Origin: Paulownia fortunei
Taxonomy: Eukaryota > Streptophyta > Magnoliopsida > Lamiales > Paulowniaceae
NCBI GenBank assembly: GCA_019321725.1
Contig: CM033115.1
Location: 1,426,001 to 1,490,000 of the forward strand
Reading direction: 5' to 3'
Length of the DNA: 64,000 nt
In this document: piece after piece, positions 24,171-36,952 of the stretch
How the letters are laid out: every line of letters begins with the position of its first letter
Numbering within the stretch: the stretch's first letter is position 1
Made by a program: the position numbers and the translations under genes
Notes under the pieces: model-generated
The model's input: the letters and a program-made list of their open reading frames with translations, nothing else
What the model was told of the DNA's origin: nothing
Database searches by the model: none

Positions 24171-27100
24171 TTTTAGTCTATTTGCAGTGAACGTGCACTT
24201 CTGAATTGTTTTTCAATGTATTTTTTTGAGTTCTTCACAATGTTGAAAAGCATAATATGTAAGATAGTCTACATGTGTTCCTCCCATAATATGACAAGGA
24301 GTTTTATTTCAGGAGCTTAGGATAATTTTTGCCCCTCAAGAATTAGCTATATATTTCTTTGAGAAGAAATGCCTGTAAGAAGACCTCCTTGAACTGCATT
24401 GCAATACCGATGGACTTGATAGAATTCCTCCGAACTGCAGAAATAAAGCTGCATAAGAAAACTAGGATGCTTGTATACTGTACAGAGGATTATGCAATTG
24501 ATTCGGGGCAACACCACCTTCTTCCCATGTGTGAAATTATTCTTTGGTAAGAGCACTACTCCTCTCAAAATCCAAGTGATGCACGTTTTCTCATATTACA
24601 AGAAAATTAATATTAGTGACAAGATTGTTAGATAATACGTGTTCAATTGTAACGTATTGCAAATTTTCCATTTTACCTTTAAAATGGTTAAAATGATCAA
24701 ATATGATAGGATCTGTATTTTTTTATGTGGGTTCCAGTCCAACTTGACCTCAGGGTCGGCCTGACTCGGTTCACGGACTATTAATCATCTTCATATCCGT
24801 TCATGAGGTCTATCCTATGATGACACTTGTTTCAATAAAAAAGTGTTACGTCTATATTTCAACTTCTATAAATAGTTTCAATTTGCGTCATTATAAGGTA
24901 AACGGTATTTATGACTCATCTCTTTAACTTGATTTTAACAACCTAAAGACCTCGATTTGACTTAAACATTATAGGTTTTAGGTGGGACGATCCTGACTAG
25001 TTTGTCGTGTGTTCATCTTGTTGGTCTTTCGGAACTTAATTTATTAGCATAATTTCGGATCACATCGACCCGAACCCAAAAGATCCAACCCAGTCTGATA
25101 TTGAAGTAATACTAATTTCCAAATCAGTACTTGATGGAACCTAATGCTCATTGAGTTTCATATAATGTAGTGATATGGTGGCAATATAGGCAATTTCAGA
25201 AGGATCTCCAAGCAGTTGGATTTACAAAGTGATGCCTAAGGTCCCAACCTTTCGCAGGGATAATTTAGACTGCTGATCATTGTCTGTTCTTGGATATTTG
25301 GGTGGACTCAAATCCTGATTGCTCTAAAGAACAGACATCAAAGTTGAATATCACACCTTCACATGGACCACATGAAGTTTTTGCCATGAGCCAGGTTTGA
25401 GTTGTCATAATTTATGACTGTAAGCCACGAGGAACATTGAGTAGGGTTTTATGACATATAAAAGTTCGTCTCTGTCAGAAGTTTTAACTCTTATCAAGTA
25501 ATTGACTACACAATCTGTTAAGGTACCAATTAGTATGAGAAAGTCATCTGAAGAGAGAATCATGAATTATTTTGAAAACTGTAGAGATCATCGTGTGTTC
25601 TATCAAGTGGATGCGTTGCACTTCTTCTGAAAGCTTGATACACATTAGTTAACACCTCGAAGAGCTCTATCCCGTTGCACTAGACTAAGTTTTGATCTCC
25701 TAGAGCTAGGTATGTATGAACTGATCCAATCTACCTAACCTTGATTTCTCAAGGAAATATTGATTTGAATCGTCAGTCTCGTTGGAATGGCCCCCAACTA
25801 CCCCCAACTATAACCATCGATGCTTACGTTAGATTTAATGAATTAAATGAGTCAAAGGCTTGTAAAATACGAACTGATAATAGTATTAAATGCGTACTTT
25901 AAACATCAGAATTTAAATTTATTTACATTATTTTATACTTTTACGTGACTTCGTTATATCAAAATATAGTGCGCACTTTATGTGGACAACAATATGAATT
26001 TTTATTCGGGTCGAATCTAACACGTGGGTGAGTGCACGAATCTTGTCCGGTATAGTGATTTCTTTCATTTCAAATGGATAGTTGCATCCTTTTATTCTCA
26101 ACATTTAATACCCTCATCACACAAACTTTTTTACCTATCTACTTATGGGGACTTTTGTTAGTGGCAACTGGGAAATAGAAAGTCCAGAGAGATAAATGGA
26201 CTAGCTATAAAAGTCCATGATCTCCTGGAGCTGTTAGTTTCAGGAGCCACCAAGAATTACACCTATTTTTTTCCCACTAATATATGAATGTAATGCAAAG
26301 GTAATATGATTCTCAGACATGCAATGGCTTAAGTGGCATTCTAATACCTGAAATCTACATACATATGATTATTGGACATAATTTAAAAAGTTCCATCGTT
26401 GATAGACGCAACTAATAACATGATAATTTAGAAGTAAAATCCGTATAGCTAAGTTCGGGTCGAAATGATATGAGTTCGGATATTTAAATTTGATAGGACT
26501 CAAAAAAGACATACATTAGGTTCGATGAGGTGACCTCAACTAAAACCCTAAAATGCTTAAGTTAGTCAGGTTTTGAAATTAAAAGGAACTTGTAAACGAA
26601 TTAAGTGAATGAAATAAAAGTTCTCTTATGAGACTTGTGTGTCGGGTATTTAAACCGATTGATTCTTATAGGCCGTACAAACTAAAGTCCAAATGTTATG
26701 ATCAAATTGATTGACACGTCTCATCGATCCACTTCATCAACGATTGAGAGTTCGAATCGACTCGAATTCAATATTAAGTTAGTTCGGATCGAGATAAAAT
26801 TAATATCATTTTAATACTAGGTACATCACATGATAAATAAATAAAGTTGCGTGTGATTCGAGGCATAAACCAATCAATTTGGGATAACATTGATTAGGCT
26901 ATGCAACTACACTATAGTCTCCTACAAAGGGGTGGGGGGCTGAAGTTTGTGACATTCTGGTTTGTGTGTGATGGTACTCTTTTCAGCTGCTTTCTGTCTA
27001 ACATCATTAATAAAGATGTTTTATATCTATCTTTTTCACCTAGTAATATGTATAGTGTGTGTTTTCATATACTTCTATGTAAGAAAAAATAGACATGTAA

Positions 27101-27906
27101 AACACAATAAAATCGTTGTCAAAGTTTTCACATATTTTCAACTCAGCTCTTGCCTTCTTCTTGATTTCTTAAAAAATAAGCAGATTGTTTTTTTTATTTT
27201 TTTTTTCCAGTGAAGTGATGAAATATATTATTACATTATGATATCAATTAGTAATAAATGAATAATCATCAATCAACCATTTATAATAATAATCAACAAT
27301 CTACTATAAAAGTAAATAAATACTTATATTTGATAGAATTCGAACCCAAAATTTCAAGCTTTATTTGAGTTAGTTCAGATCAAATTCTAATATTTTACAA
27401 AAAATAATGAAAAAATTTACTATTTAAAAATATATAAAGGATTGTGATATATATTTGAGTTTATCTTTGAGGGAGACAGTTACTTTTATTATATCTTATC
27501 TAATTAGTGGTGTCACATTATTATTTTATATTATTATATAATATTTTTTATTTAATATAATGATTAAATAATATAAATATATATATATTTTTATTTAATA
27601 AGATAATTTGAATATATATGACAATATATAGATATACATGTATATATAAGAATGTATAATAATGAATAGAATTTTTTTATAATATTTTAATAATGAATGA
27701 AAATGATGTTGGAGGAAACGATTCAATATTTCAATATTTGGTTTCATTTTCCAGAAACTAAGATGAATAGTAAATGAAGTCTTATACGTCAACTTTACTA
27801 TTGCATATTGTATACTCCTATGCTATTAACCGGGCCAAAATGGCAATTCGTCACTAATTTCTTCCAAAATAAATAAAACCTGGGATATGCTAAAAATAAA
27901 TAAATA

Positions 27907-27938
<32 letters not shown>

Positions 27939-28930
27939 GTAGAGGTGTGAATAGCAGACACAACAAACTACCGATACGCTATGTTACTCAGGCCAATATT
28001 CCATCCCGAGACATAGTTGCACATGAACACATTGTCCTGTATATTCATTGAACAAGGATTAAAGAAAACAAAATAATTTATTTTTTATTATTATGATATT
28101 TTGATTTCATAATTTGTGGTAGATCTTTGTTCCATCTAACATGTTAATTTATTTGCTAGGCAATATATTTTCGAGTTTTATATTCTTGAACTTGATTACT
28201 ATAAGTTTTTCTAAATATTATTTGATCAGCGGAATTCAAATAAAAAAAAAAAAAATGCCTTGAAATTTATTTCTAATTAAATATTAATGTTCATCTGCTT
28301 GTGGAATTGATAGATTATTCCAACTTGTTATGAAAATTAACGTTGTAAACAAATTTTGATTATTAATTTAAAGTCGCTTGAAATTCTATTACTTGTCCAA
28401 AAATCACTATAATAGAATTTTTTTGTCGTGCCAATTGAAAGCCTATCTTGATAGGAGAAGATGAAGATCTGAAGCGGACATGGAAACGTCGGAAACAGAG
28501 AGAGGAAGGTTGAAGGTAGAGTAAAGATTTTGGGAGGAAAAAAAAAAAATACAAATTAATTTAAGATATATTTTATTTTATGTATCTCCATAAATCTAAT
28601 TATTGGAACATATTTTAATAAGTGTCATAATATATATCTATATATATATATATTTTTGAGACATTAATAAAATAGCATCGTGGTAATGAATGGTCCATTA
28701 TTAGAACACCACTATCTTAGGGTACAATCTAAATTCTTTTATTTCCAACCGATAATAGTATTAAAAAAAAAATTGATTAACAAAATCTTTCACCAACTAA
28801 TCATTCTTCGATTTTCGGTCAGCAATGCATTATGATACCAACATGAAAAGTTTCGAGTGTTACAGGACTGCAGATGCAAGAAGAACGTGGGTCACTGTAT
28901 TTTAACCGTTATTGCCACAGTATTCCTTCC
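24171..28930. other. Intergenic sequence of mixed composition, unassigned
   Basis: Stretches near 24300-24570 and 25140-25720 are less AT-rich than the surroundings. At about 25,270-25,400 on the + strand a 43-codon frame without ATG runs from a TAG to a TGA. I recognise no domain in it or in the short frames at 24347-24568. They could be remnants of a gene or transposon. From 26,000 to 28,900 the DNA is AT-rich, with an AAT microsatellite and short TA runs. Confidence 0.35.
27909..27938. repeat. (AAT)n microsatellite
   Basis: About ten uninterrupted AAT units, preceded by three AAAT units. Confidence 0.9.
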
Positions 28931-28948
28931 TTAATTCACTCACACCAT

Positions 28949-28963
28949 CTCTCTCTCTCTCTC
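28949..28963 (+). promoter_or_regulatory. Pyrimidine (CT)n patch upstream of the TBL gene
   Basis: A CT dinucleotide run about 310 bases before the TBL start codon, in a locally CT-rich region (28930-29030). CT runs like this are common around plant transcription starts and leaders. This placement is inference. Confidence 0.35.
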
Positions 28964-29273
28964 CAATTCTGCCATAACTGTACCTTGCTTTCAAAATTTC
29001 CTTTCCTCTGTCTGTCTCTTTCTCACTCTTCCATTTGTAACTAAGCAGGTTGCTAGAACAATACTACTAGTTAATGTGCAGCCAGAAGCCAAACCAAAAC
29101 AACCAATAAACACACACACACAGTACACACACTGGCTATGATGATATCAGGTGTTGTTGTGCTTGCACCTACAACTCTTTAGTATTTCCTGATCCGTCTC
29201 TCCTGATTAATGTATGTGCATATATTCTTCAGAAAAGATAATAAAAGTTGAATCTTGATTTCAAATTTTACAA

Positions 29274-32093
29274 ATGAGCAATAGCCTGTCTGCAGAAAAC
29301 TCTGAGGCTAATTATTTTGTAGATTTTTACAAGAAAGTGAAGCGTCTCAGGCTGTTTGAACCCTCGGTGGGGATTCTTGGATTGACAGTCTGTGTGATTT
29401 TTTGCTTCTTTCTGTTGGATTACAGCAGGGTGGCAAAAGGGCTGAGGCTTCCATCACAAAATGAGAGGTTTCTGTGGGTGAGAGTTGATGATGGTGGGGG
29501 TGGAAATGAGAGTAGGAAAAAGATTGATTTTTTAAGTGAATTTGATGGTGGGTGTAACGTGTTTGATGGTGATTGGGTATGGGATGAGAGTTATCCTTTG
29601 TACCAATCAAGAGATTGCAGGTTCTTGGATGAAGGATTCAGGTGTTCTGAAAATGGGAGGCCTGATATTTTTTACACTAAGTGGAGGTGGCAACCCAGAA
29701 ATTGCAACTTGCCCAGGTTCTTTTTTCCTCAGTCATTTTATGTTTTTCTCACTTTGAATAACAATAGTGTTTTTAGTCTCTGGAATTTCTGGACAAAGAT
29801 GTTGAATTGCTGTTCTTTACCTTGATTATGGTGCTCTGTAGTTTGAATACTGTGAGCAAACTGATCAAATTCTCTATAAAAATTTATTACTTGAGGCGAA
29901 TGGGCAAAGTATAATTGAGCTTATTGTTATTTTTTATGTATTTGGTTGGCATTTTTTCTGTCTATTCCTCTAGACTTTTGAATGATATTTATGACTACAA
30001 TCAGTGAATTATCATGTCAGCATTACTTCATTTACTTGTAATTTTTTGTACGTAGTAGTTGTCTTATTTTTTTTCGTCATAATCGATGACATATAGTAGT
30101 TGTCACATTTTTCTTGGTCATTTCTGTCCTTAATAACTCTTGATTTTCTGTTTTATTAGTGGTTTTTCCATTATCAAGACTAAGTTTATGCATGAAACCT
30201 TTTCTCAGAATTGTTTTTTTCCATTGCCTATTCTTATTGAAATGTCTTGTATAATAAATATTCTGTTGGTTATTTTATGACCGACTGTCTATTGATTATG
30301 GTTATCTATTGCTTGTAAAACAGATTTGATGCAAAGGTTATATTAGATAAACTCCGTAACAAACGTATAGCTTTTGTGGGAGACTCCATTGGAAGAAACC
30401 AGTGGGAATCCCTGCTCTGCATGCTGTCTTCTGCGATTTCTGACAAGGACTCCATATATGAGGTGAATGGCAGCCCCATCACAAAGCACAAAGGATTCCT
30501 GGTCTTTAAGTTTACAGATTATAACTGCACTGTGGAGTATTACAAGGCTCCATTCCTCGTGTTGCAAAGCCGCCCTCCTGCCAAAATTCCATCAAAGATT
30601 CAAACTACGTTAAAACTAGATAAAATGGATTGGACTTCATCCAAATGGAGAGATGCAGATGTGCTCATATTCAACACAGGACATTGGTGGAATTATGAGA
30701 AGACTGTAAGAGGGTAATCTCCCATAACTATGATTTCTAGTGTGCTTATATATCTACTGGTAATATTAGATTTGCACTAATTTTGGTTTAGATGGCATAG
30801 GTTAGATGATGCATAGATTTATTCATCAGTATGAAACTCATTAAACAAGATTGTTTTTCTTTTTTATCTCATAATATGTTATGCGTGTGATCATTTACCA
30901 TTTAGATTGGCTGATGAATTTTTCTGGATTATCAGAGGTTGTTACTTTCAAGAAGGTTCAGAGGTCAAGATGGATATGACAGTTGACACTGCATACCGGA
31001 AGTCATTAGAAACAGTTATGGGTTGGATAAATCGTGAAGTGAATACCACCAAGACACAGGTCTTCTTTCGGACATATGCTCCTGTACACTTCAGGTTTCA
31101 GTCAAGCTTTTCTTTCCTCTACCCTTTCTTTTCGTTTTACTTTTTCTCCTTCATACTTTACATGTACTTTATGTTGTTCAAATTGTGAGCTTGCTTGGGA
31201 ACTGTTAGTTGGAGTCCATGGATTTTCATGGATAAATTATTAGCTGAAATGCACTATCCTTTATATTCTTTACCTGTGACAGGTTTTATTGGCACAGAAA
31301 GTAGTATTATTATGCATGTCATAGTCAAGTTATTTTGGCACTTTAGCCATGTAAGTCAGTATTTTGACATTCCATAGGACAGCAAGTAGATATCTTACTA
31401 TTTTTGATCCAATGTAAAAGAGGAGCTGTTTGTTTCATCACGATTCTTGCTTGTATGCTTTATTAGTAGAAAGTGTTTCTTATTCGTTTTCAGTAAAGAA
31501 TGTAGAAAAATTTTCAGGGGTGGAGATTGGAGATCAGGGGGAACATGTCACTTGGAGACCCTTCCTGAGCTCGGTTCTTCTTTGGCACCATCCCACACAT
31601 GGACTCAATACAGTATATTTGCCCAACTAATATCAGGTCACTCAAACACATCCAATTTGAGTGCACTGAATGTACTAAATATAACTCATATGTCATCAAG
31701 AAGAAAAGATGGGCACTCATCTTTGTATTACTTGGGCCCAACAATAGGTCCTGCACCTCTCCATAGGCAAGATTGCAGCCACTGGTGTCTACCTGGAGTT
31801 CCTGATACATGGAATGAGTTACTCTACTCTCTCTTTCTCAAGCGCGAAGCAATTAGAACATCAAATTCATCGACTGTTCATGCACAGGTATGATTGTTTG
31901 GTCGTAAGTGTGATGAAGTTCAACTTCAGTGAGTAAGGACAAGATCATCTTATAGTTTTATTGAGTTTGGTTGAGAATTCTGACCTTGGGATAGAAGAAC
32001 TATGGCTACATTTTCTTTTGATTCCAGAAACAGAATCTCGACTTTAGAGGCAACTCAGCAACAAATTCATTCAAGAAGACAGACCAGAAATGA
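29274..32093 (+). CDS. TBL: Trichome birefringence-like polysaccharide O-acetyltransferase (TBL10/TBL11 type)
   Basis: Exons 29274-29716, 30324-30713, 30936-31094, 31518-31887 and probably 32028-32093 give 475 residues. A short cytosolic N-terminus is followed by one membrane segment (about residues 32-48), which fits a type II Golgi protein. The PMR5 N-terminal domain follows ([12 protein letters not shown], then [18 protein letters not shown] and WRWQPRNC). The catalytic GDS motif is at 167-169 ([13 protein letters not shown]), and GGCYF, FRTYAP and [19 protein letters not shown] near the end supply the DxxH box. These enzymes transfer acetyl groups to cell-wall polysaccharides; the related Arabidopsis TBL10 is linked to rhamnogalacturonan I, but the substrate here is inference. 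If the last donor (CAG|GTATGA, 31888) is not used, translation stops at 31893 and gives 455 residues. Confidence 0.92.
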
Positions 32094-32861
32094 CATATAA
32101 GAAAAATTCTTTTTTGCTACATTTTCTCTTTGTTATGCCTGTATAGAGTAGTTTGCTGATAGTGAACTTTACAGTTTGTACATTAAATCGACGAGTGAAT
32201 ATGAAATTCAGTTTGTTAACTTTTGGATTAGTATATGCTGCTGTACTCTTTGAAATTACTCTACAAATGTAATGCATGAGAAAGCATATACACTTGGTGT
32301 AAAGTTTACTCTCTGCAACTACAAATGTTGTCCATGTCCTATCAATAGTGAATTTTCTATGGCACTAGAGAGGAGAAATTTCTTATCAAGATGATGATGG
32401 TCAAGTTCAATCCACTTGAATTTCATGTGAGGTAATCCCCACAAAATATAAAAAAGGGAGTTAATTTGTCTACCACTAATTTGTATTAAGTCAAAAGAAA
32501 GAGATGGCTTTCAGCGCCTCATTTCTTTCGTCAAAAATTGGCAGCTCATTCGGTCGAAAAGAGAAGAAAATTTCAGCGCATTATTCCCCATTGGTTCTAC
32601 TTATAAAAGGGGAGGATAGATGAAATTTAAAATATACCAAGCAGAGAGAAAAACAAATAAAGAAAAAAAGCTTGACGTCCAACCAAGACTAATAGAAAAA
32701 TAAAATATAGGCATCGAGAGAGAGCAATTTGTGAGAATTAAATTATGATAGACGTGGTAAAACACTTAATTTTTTTTTCTTTTAACACAATACAAATGGG
32801 TTGAAAAAGTTTTTTTGATAATTATTTGAGTGGTTGTACAATGTTTTTCTTTTCTTAAATT
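32094..32861 (+). other. 3' UTR of the TBL gene and flank of the plastid insertion
   Basis: The first 250 bases or so look like a 3' UTR. The rest up to the atpA fragment holds no gene that I can recognise. Confidence 0.4.
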
Positions 32862-33245
32862 GGAGCTTAAAATTCAATTGGAATTGACGCAATTTGCAGA
32901 ATTAGAAGCCTTTGCACAATTTGTTTCAGATCTTGATGAAGCTACTCAGAATCAATTGACAAGAGATCAATGATTACGTGAATTACTTAAATAATTTCAA
33001 TCAACTCCTCTTATGGTAGAAGAATAGATAATAACTATTTATATCGAAACAAATGGTTATCTTGATTCATTGAAAATTGGATAGGTAAGGAAATTTCTTG
33101 TTGAATTACATACTTAACTTAAATACTAATAAACATCAGTTTTTAAGAAATCATATCTTCTACTAAGACGGAGGAAGCAAAAGCCCTTTTGAACCAAGTT
33201 ATTCATCAACAAATGTACCGGTTTCTACTTCAGGAACAAGCATAA
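32862..33245 (+). pseudogene. atpA: Nuclear plastid DNA insertion: decayed 3' end of atpA
   Basis: The + strand reads as the C-terminal part of plastid ATP synthase subunit alpha, with blocks such as [30 protein letters not shown] and RKFLVEL, ending in RFLLQEQA and a stop at 33243-33245. The reading frame is destroyed. In-frame stops stand where the plastid gene has Gln or Arg codons, many of them apparent C-to-T or G-to-A changes, and there are indels in the stretch around 33105-33180. It has no function in the nucleus. The upstream limit is where similarity starts; I did not recognise the flanking sequence as plastid. Confidence 0.85.
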
Positions 33246-36200
33246 GAAATTGTTCACTTTTACCTTAAAAAAAGAATCAAGTATATGTGTATTTTCTTAT
33301 ATTGGTAAATTTTTTATTAGTAGAAGAACATGAACTGTCACGAACGTATATGGATTTCTCAAATCTTGTAAAAATTTCTGTGCAATTTTTTTATCAGCAT
33401 CATTTATATTTTATCGTCAGTGTGATTTATCTAATATTTCTAATAAATTAAATCTCGAATTTCCAATTGTTTCTCCTGTGCCCAACAATGTATTATTCTG
33501 TTTTATGTTTCTTAGAAGAAATTGACCACCAGCATACCGAATTTTGGCAAACTTCTTGACTGATTCTAATCCAAGTTGATATTCTCTTATATGCAACCAA
33601 AATTTCCGCTTAAATCAGATTCTGGATATTGCATGTGGACCATTATTCAATATAGTTTGTGAAGCATGAACTTTCTGTCAAACCAGTGAGAACCTTTAGG
33701 ACTTCACGTTTTTGAATCTCCTATGTTGATTACCTCTATCTCCCCACTTGCATTTTTAGTTGTCGTTACCATTTACATTTCAATAATGCCTTGCAAGAGT
33801 TCAGCTTGAAGATCACCCCAGGCTTCTCCAGACTAGAGTGAGTGTTACACACCAAGGGAAGAATTTGTACATGCAGGCGCCTCCTGTACTAGAAGGGATG
33901 ACTTGGTCGAACCTTGATTTACCTTATTTGATCTAATGGCTGAAATTTTCAAGGTGATATGTATCAAATAGTACGACTTCTTGTTGATAGACGAAAATGT
34001 TAGGAATGTTTGAGTTTTGCCCGAAAGTGTACCTGAATTTTGACATAGAACTTGTGTATATAAAAAATATTGTAATGCAATTCCACTCTGACTCAAACAC
34101 CTCAGATTAGGGATAGTAATGGATCCAATCCAATTCGAACCCATCCTATTTAAGACGGGTTTTAACAGTATAAATGATTTGGGTTGGATTTTGGATTTTC
34201 ATTTTCAAACTCAATTTGATTAAGATTCGATTCATTTAATTTTTTTTTATTTTTTAAAAAATTATTATATATATTTATATAGTATTTTTTTAAAAAAATT
34301 AATACCATTTTTAAATTTTTAATATTTTTTAAATTATAAAGAGAGTACAGCGGTGTACTCCTTAAATTTAGATTTTTAAAAAGTGGGTATAGTCTTGAGT
34401 CTATATAAATCACCCATTACCATTCCTTAAAGAGTCCAAATCCAATACAATTAGATTCTCAATATCCAATCCTGGAAGGACAACTCCTTGTAACCATCTA
34501 GGCCCTTTTAGAATCACTAACTGGATTAGCTAAGTTGACTCACATTACAGATCCTATTGACTGAAGTGTGCAAATGAGGTCACCTCTTTATAAATGAATC
34601 TTGGAACTGTTCATCATCTTAGTAGCTGGGCCCAATTCCCAGCCCCAAATTCCAGGGCTGACTTTGGCCACATCACATGGATATTGTTCAAGTTAATGGT
34701 ATGGCCAGCAAGGGTGAAAAGAAACAATCTTGTTTGGGGAAACTACTTGTTTTCAAGGGGATTTGATGGAGTTACGGATACCAATATGGGGCATAACTCT
34801 TGTGCGCTGCGTTGTTCTTTATTTTAAGAGCTCCTGGAATTGATTATACAGTTGCATATAGTCTCTTTGTTTCCTTTGATCTCATAACTTTGGCAAGTAT
34901 AGTACTTCAGCAGAAGGCAGGGGCAAAGAGGTCGATTTGGGAGTTCTTATACTTCTGCAACTTCCATCTTCCTCATCTATTGTAAGCTCAAGCCTCTAAT
35001 TTTGTCTCCTTATATCAATGAAATGGAAACTTGCAGCATTTTTTACTTGCATTAGATATTAGGACAGATTTGTTATTGTCTGATGTATATCATAGTTCTT
35101 CTCATAATGTGGCTAGGTGGTCCTCAAGGCAGAACTATGGCCATGCAAATATTGGCCACAAATTTCCAGACTCCAGGCTTAGTCTCCACACGAAGTGGCT
35201 GGACGGGTGTAACTTCTCTGTGTGGCCAGCATTTTGGCCCAGGAAGTTTGGAGTATATATTACACACTATAAGGAGCTGGCTCTGTGAAATGTTTACAAA
35301 ATGTTGCTATAGAGGATGACAAATGAACTATCCTAGCTCCATGATCTTTTCCAGATGGGCTTGCCAGAAAATCTTGTGGCATCTGGACCACAAGCTACTG
35401 TAATTCACAAATTTATGGGAAGATAAGCCAAGTTATATATTGAAAGTCAATAAGAATGTGACAGTCAAGTTGAAGTGGGTATTGCATGCAAGTGATTCAG
35501 TTCTTGTCCCTCTCTTATTGAAGTTTTCTTTGTTTGCCAGAGTAAGCTGAAAGAGTTGAATGATCCTTCAAATCTTGAGAAAGTAAAGCTGAATCTTGGA
35601 TGATTATCAATCCATGAAAAGAGTATCCACAAGGCTATCTATCCAGATGAAGTGGGAACCAATTGACTGTGTTGATGTATTTACTCACCAGTCCCACTGA
35701 CTATTTATCAGAACATGCTAACTACTAATCCTAACAACTGTATACATGAGGTTAACACCATAGGAATATGCACCATATCACAAAGAATGACACTGAGACT
35801 TGTGTCAATACCAATATTACTTGCGATCTTTTTTTTTTCAAAAGAAAGAGATTGGCTGGTTCCGAACTCCCCTCCAGTTTAGTGTAACGTTACACTGTTC
35901 AAACTTTGTAGGTTGGAACTACTTTCCATATATGGTTTGACGAACTCCGTTGGTAGCCAATTTTGGACAATAAATCAATGAGAAGAACAAAGAAGTATCA
36001 CTTCAATACCTTACAGAGATGATTATATATAGTTCCAACAGTTGTCTTAAGAGCATAGGCTGATTTTACTTGCTCTTATTCGAGGAGAATTTAATGGAAT
36101 CACATTAAATGTCTGCATGTGAAAATGCATGATCTCCTAGTTAAACTAATAGAATCCCAACTTTCCATAGTATTTTATAAAGGACCAATACCAGAATCAA

Positions 36201-36770
36201 GAATCCAGAACTGACAAAGGTATCACTCATGTATTTTGGCCTCTATAACTTGAGATAATTAGGCTACCATTTGACCTCCCCAGCTGCTTGATTAAGACAA
36301 AACAACATCATCAGCTTATTTGTCCCAAACTACTATTTGCCTCAACTGTTCAATTGTAAATTGTGGATGAGAGACAAAGTGCTTATACATGCACAACCAA
36401 GTATATATGCCCTGAAGATGAAGTCTTTGGATGATATATCTGAGTTGTGGGTCTTTTGCTTTGCCAGCTCTTCCTCATCCCTTTCTCCACAGCTGGATAA
36501 TGTCATTAAAACACACACTTGATGATATCCGTGTGGGGCTGTGCCATGGTGCAACTCTTAAGGAGATCTGAAACTTCAAATTATGGGACAATCATAAGTT
36601 GTATAATAGATGGATGGTTGTGATTGTGTCACTCCCACAATCCCGGGTCCTCCTATGCGGTATGGACGTGTGACAGAAGGACCAACTGATGGCTTTGATG
36701 ACCCCACCAACCCACATGCCCAGCTCATAGTGTGCTCTATTTGAATCCCATCATTTTGCCTTTCCTCCCC
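33246..36770. other. Unassigned region of moderate composition
   Basis: Between the atpA fragment and the next gene the DNA is less AT-rich than most intergenic DNA here. On the minus strand from about 33,620 to 33,420 a frame without ATG includes KKFAKIRYAGGQFLLRN and LLGTGETIGNSRFNLLE; I do not recognise it. Frames at 33845-34144 (minus), 34594-34827, 35031-35288 and 36337-36522 (plus) also lack known domains. They may be remnants of transposons, organelle DNA or genes. An AT-rich stretch lies at 34,230-34,340. Confidence 0.35.
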
Positions 36771-36780
36771 TATTTAAAAG
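36771..36780 (+). promoter_or_regulatory. Probable TATA box of the small unknown gene
   Basis: TATTTAAAAG follows a C-rich tract and lies 182 bases before the start codon of the next gene. The leader that follows is A/G-rich. Confidence 0.5.
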
Positions 36781-36952
36781 ACTCGGGCATCTCATTCAAC
36801 TGGAGAAAAAGAAAGGGTAGTAGAGATTTAGAAAGGAAAGAGAAATATCTGAGGCAGAAATGAAGTGAAGTTCTTGATAGATATTTCCTTTCTATGCTGG
36901 CTAGTTAACAACTAGCAAGCTTTTCAAGCTTCTTTGGGGAGAAAACACACAT

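Noticed and set aside
34594..35319. Series of frames of 60-85 codons suggesting a gene
   Set aside because: They lie in different phases, overlap each other and show no domain; a multi-exon model could not be closed in phase.
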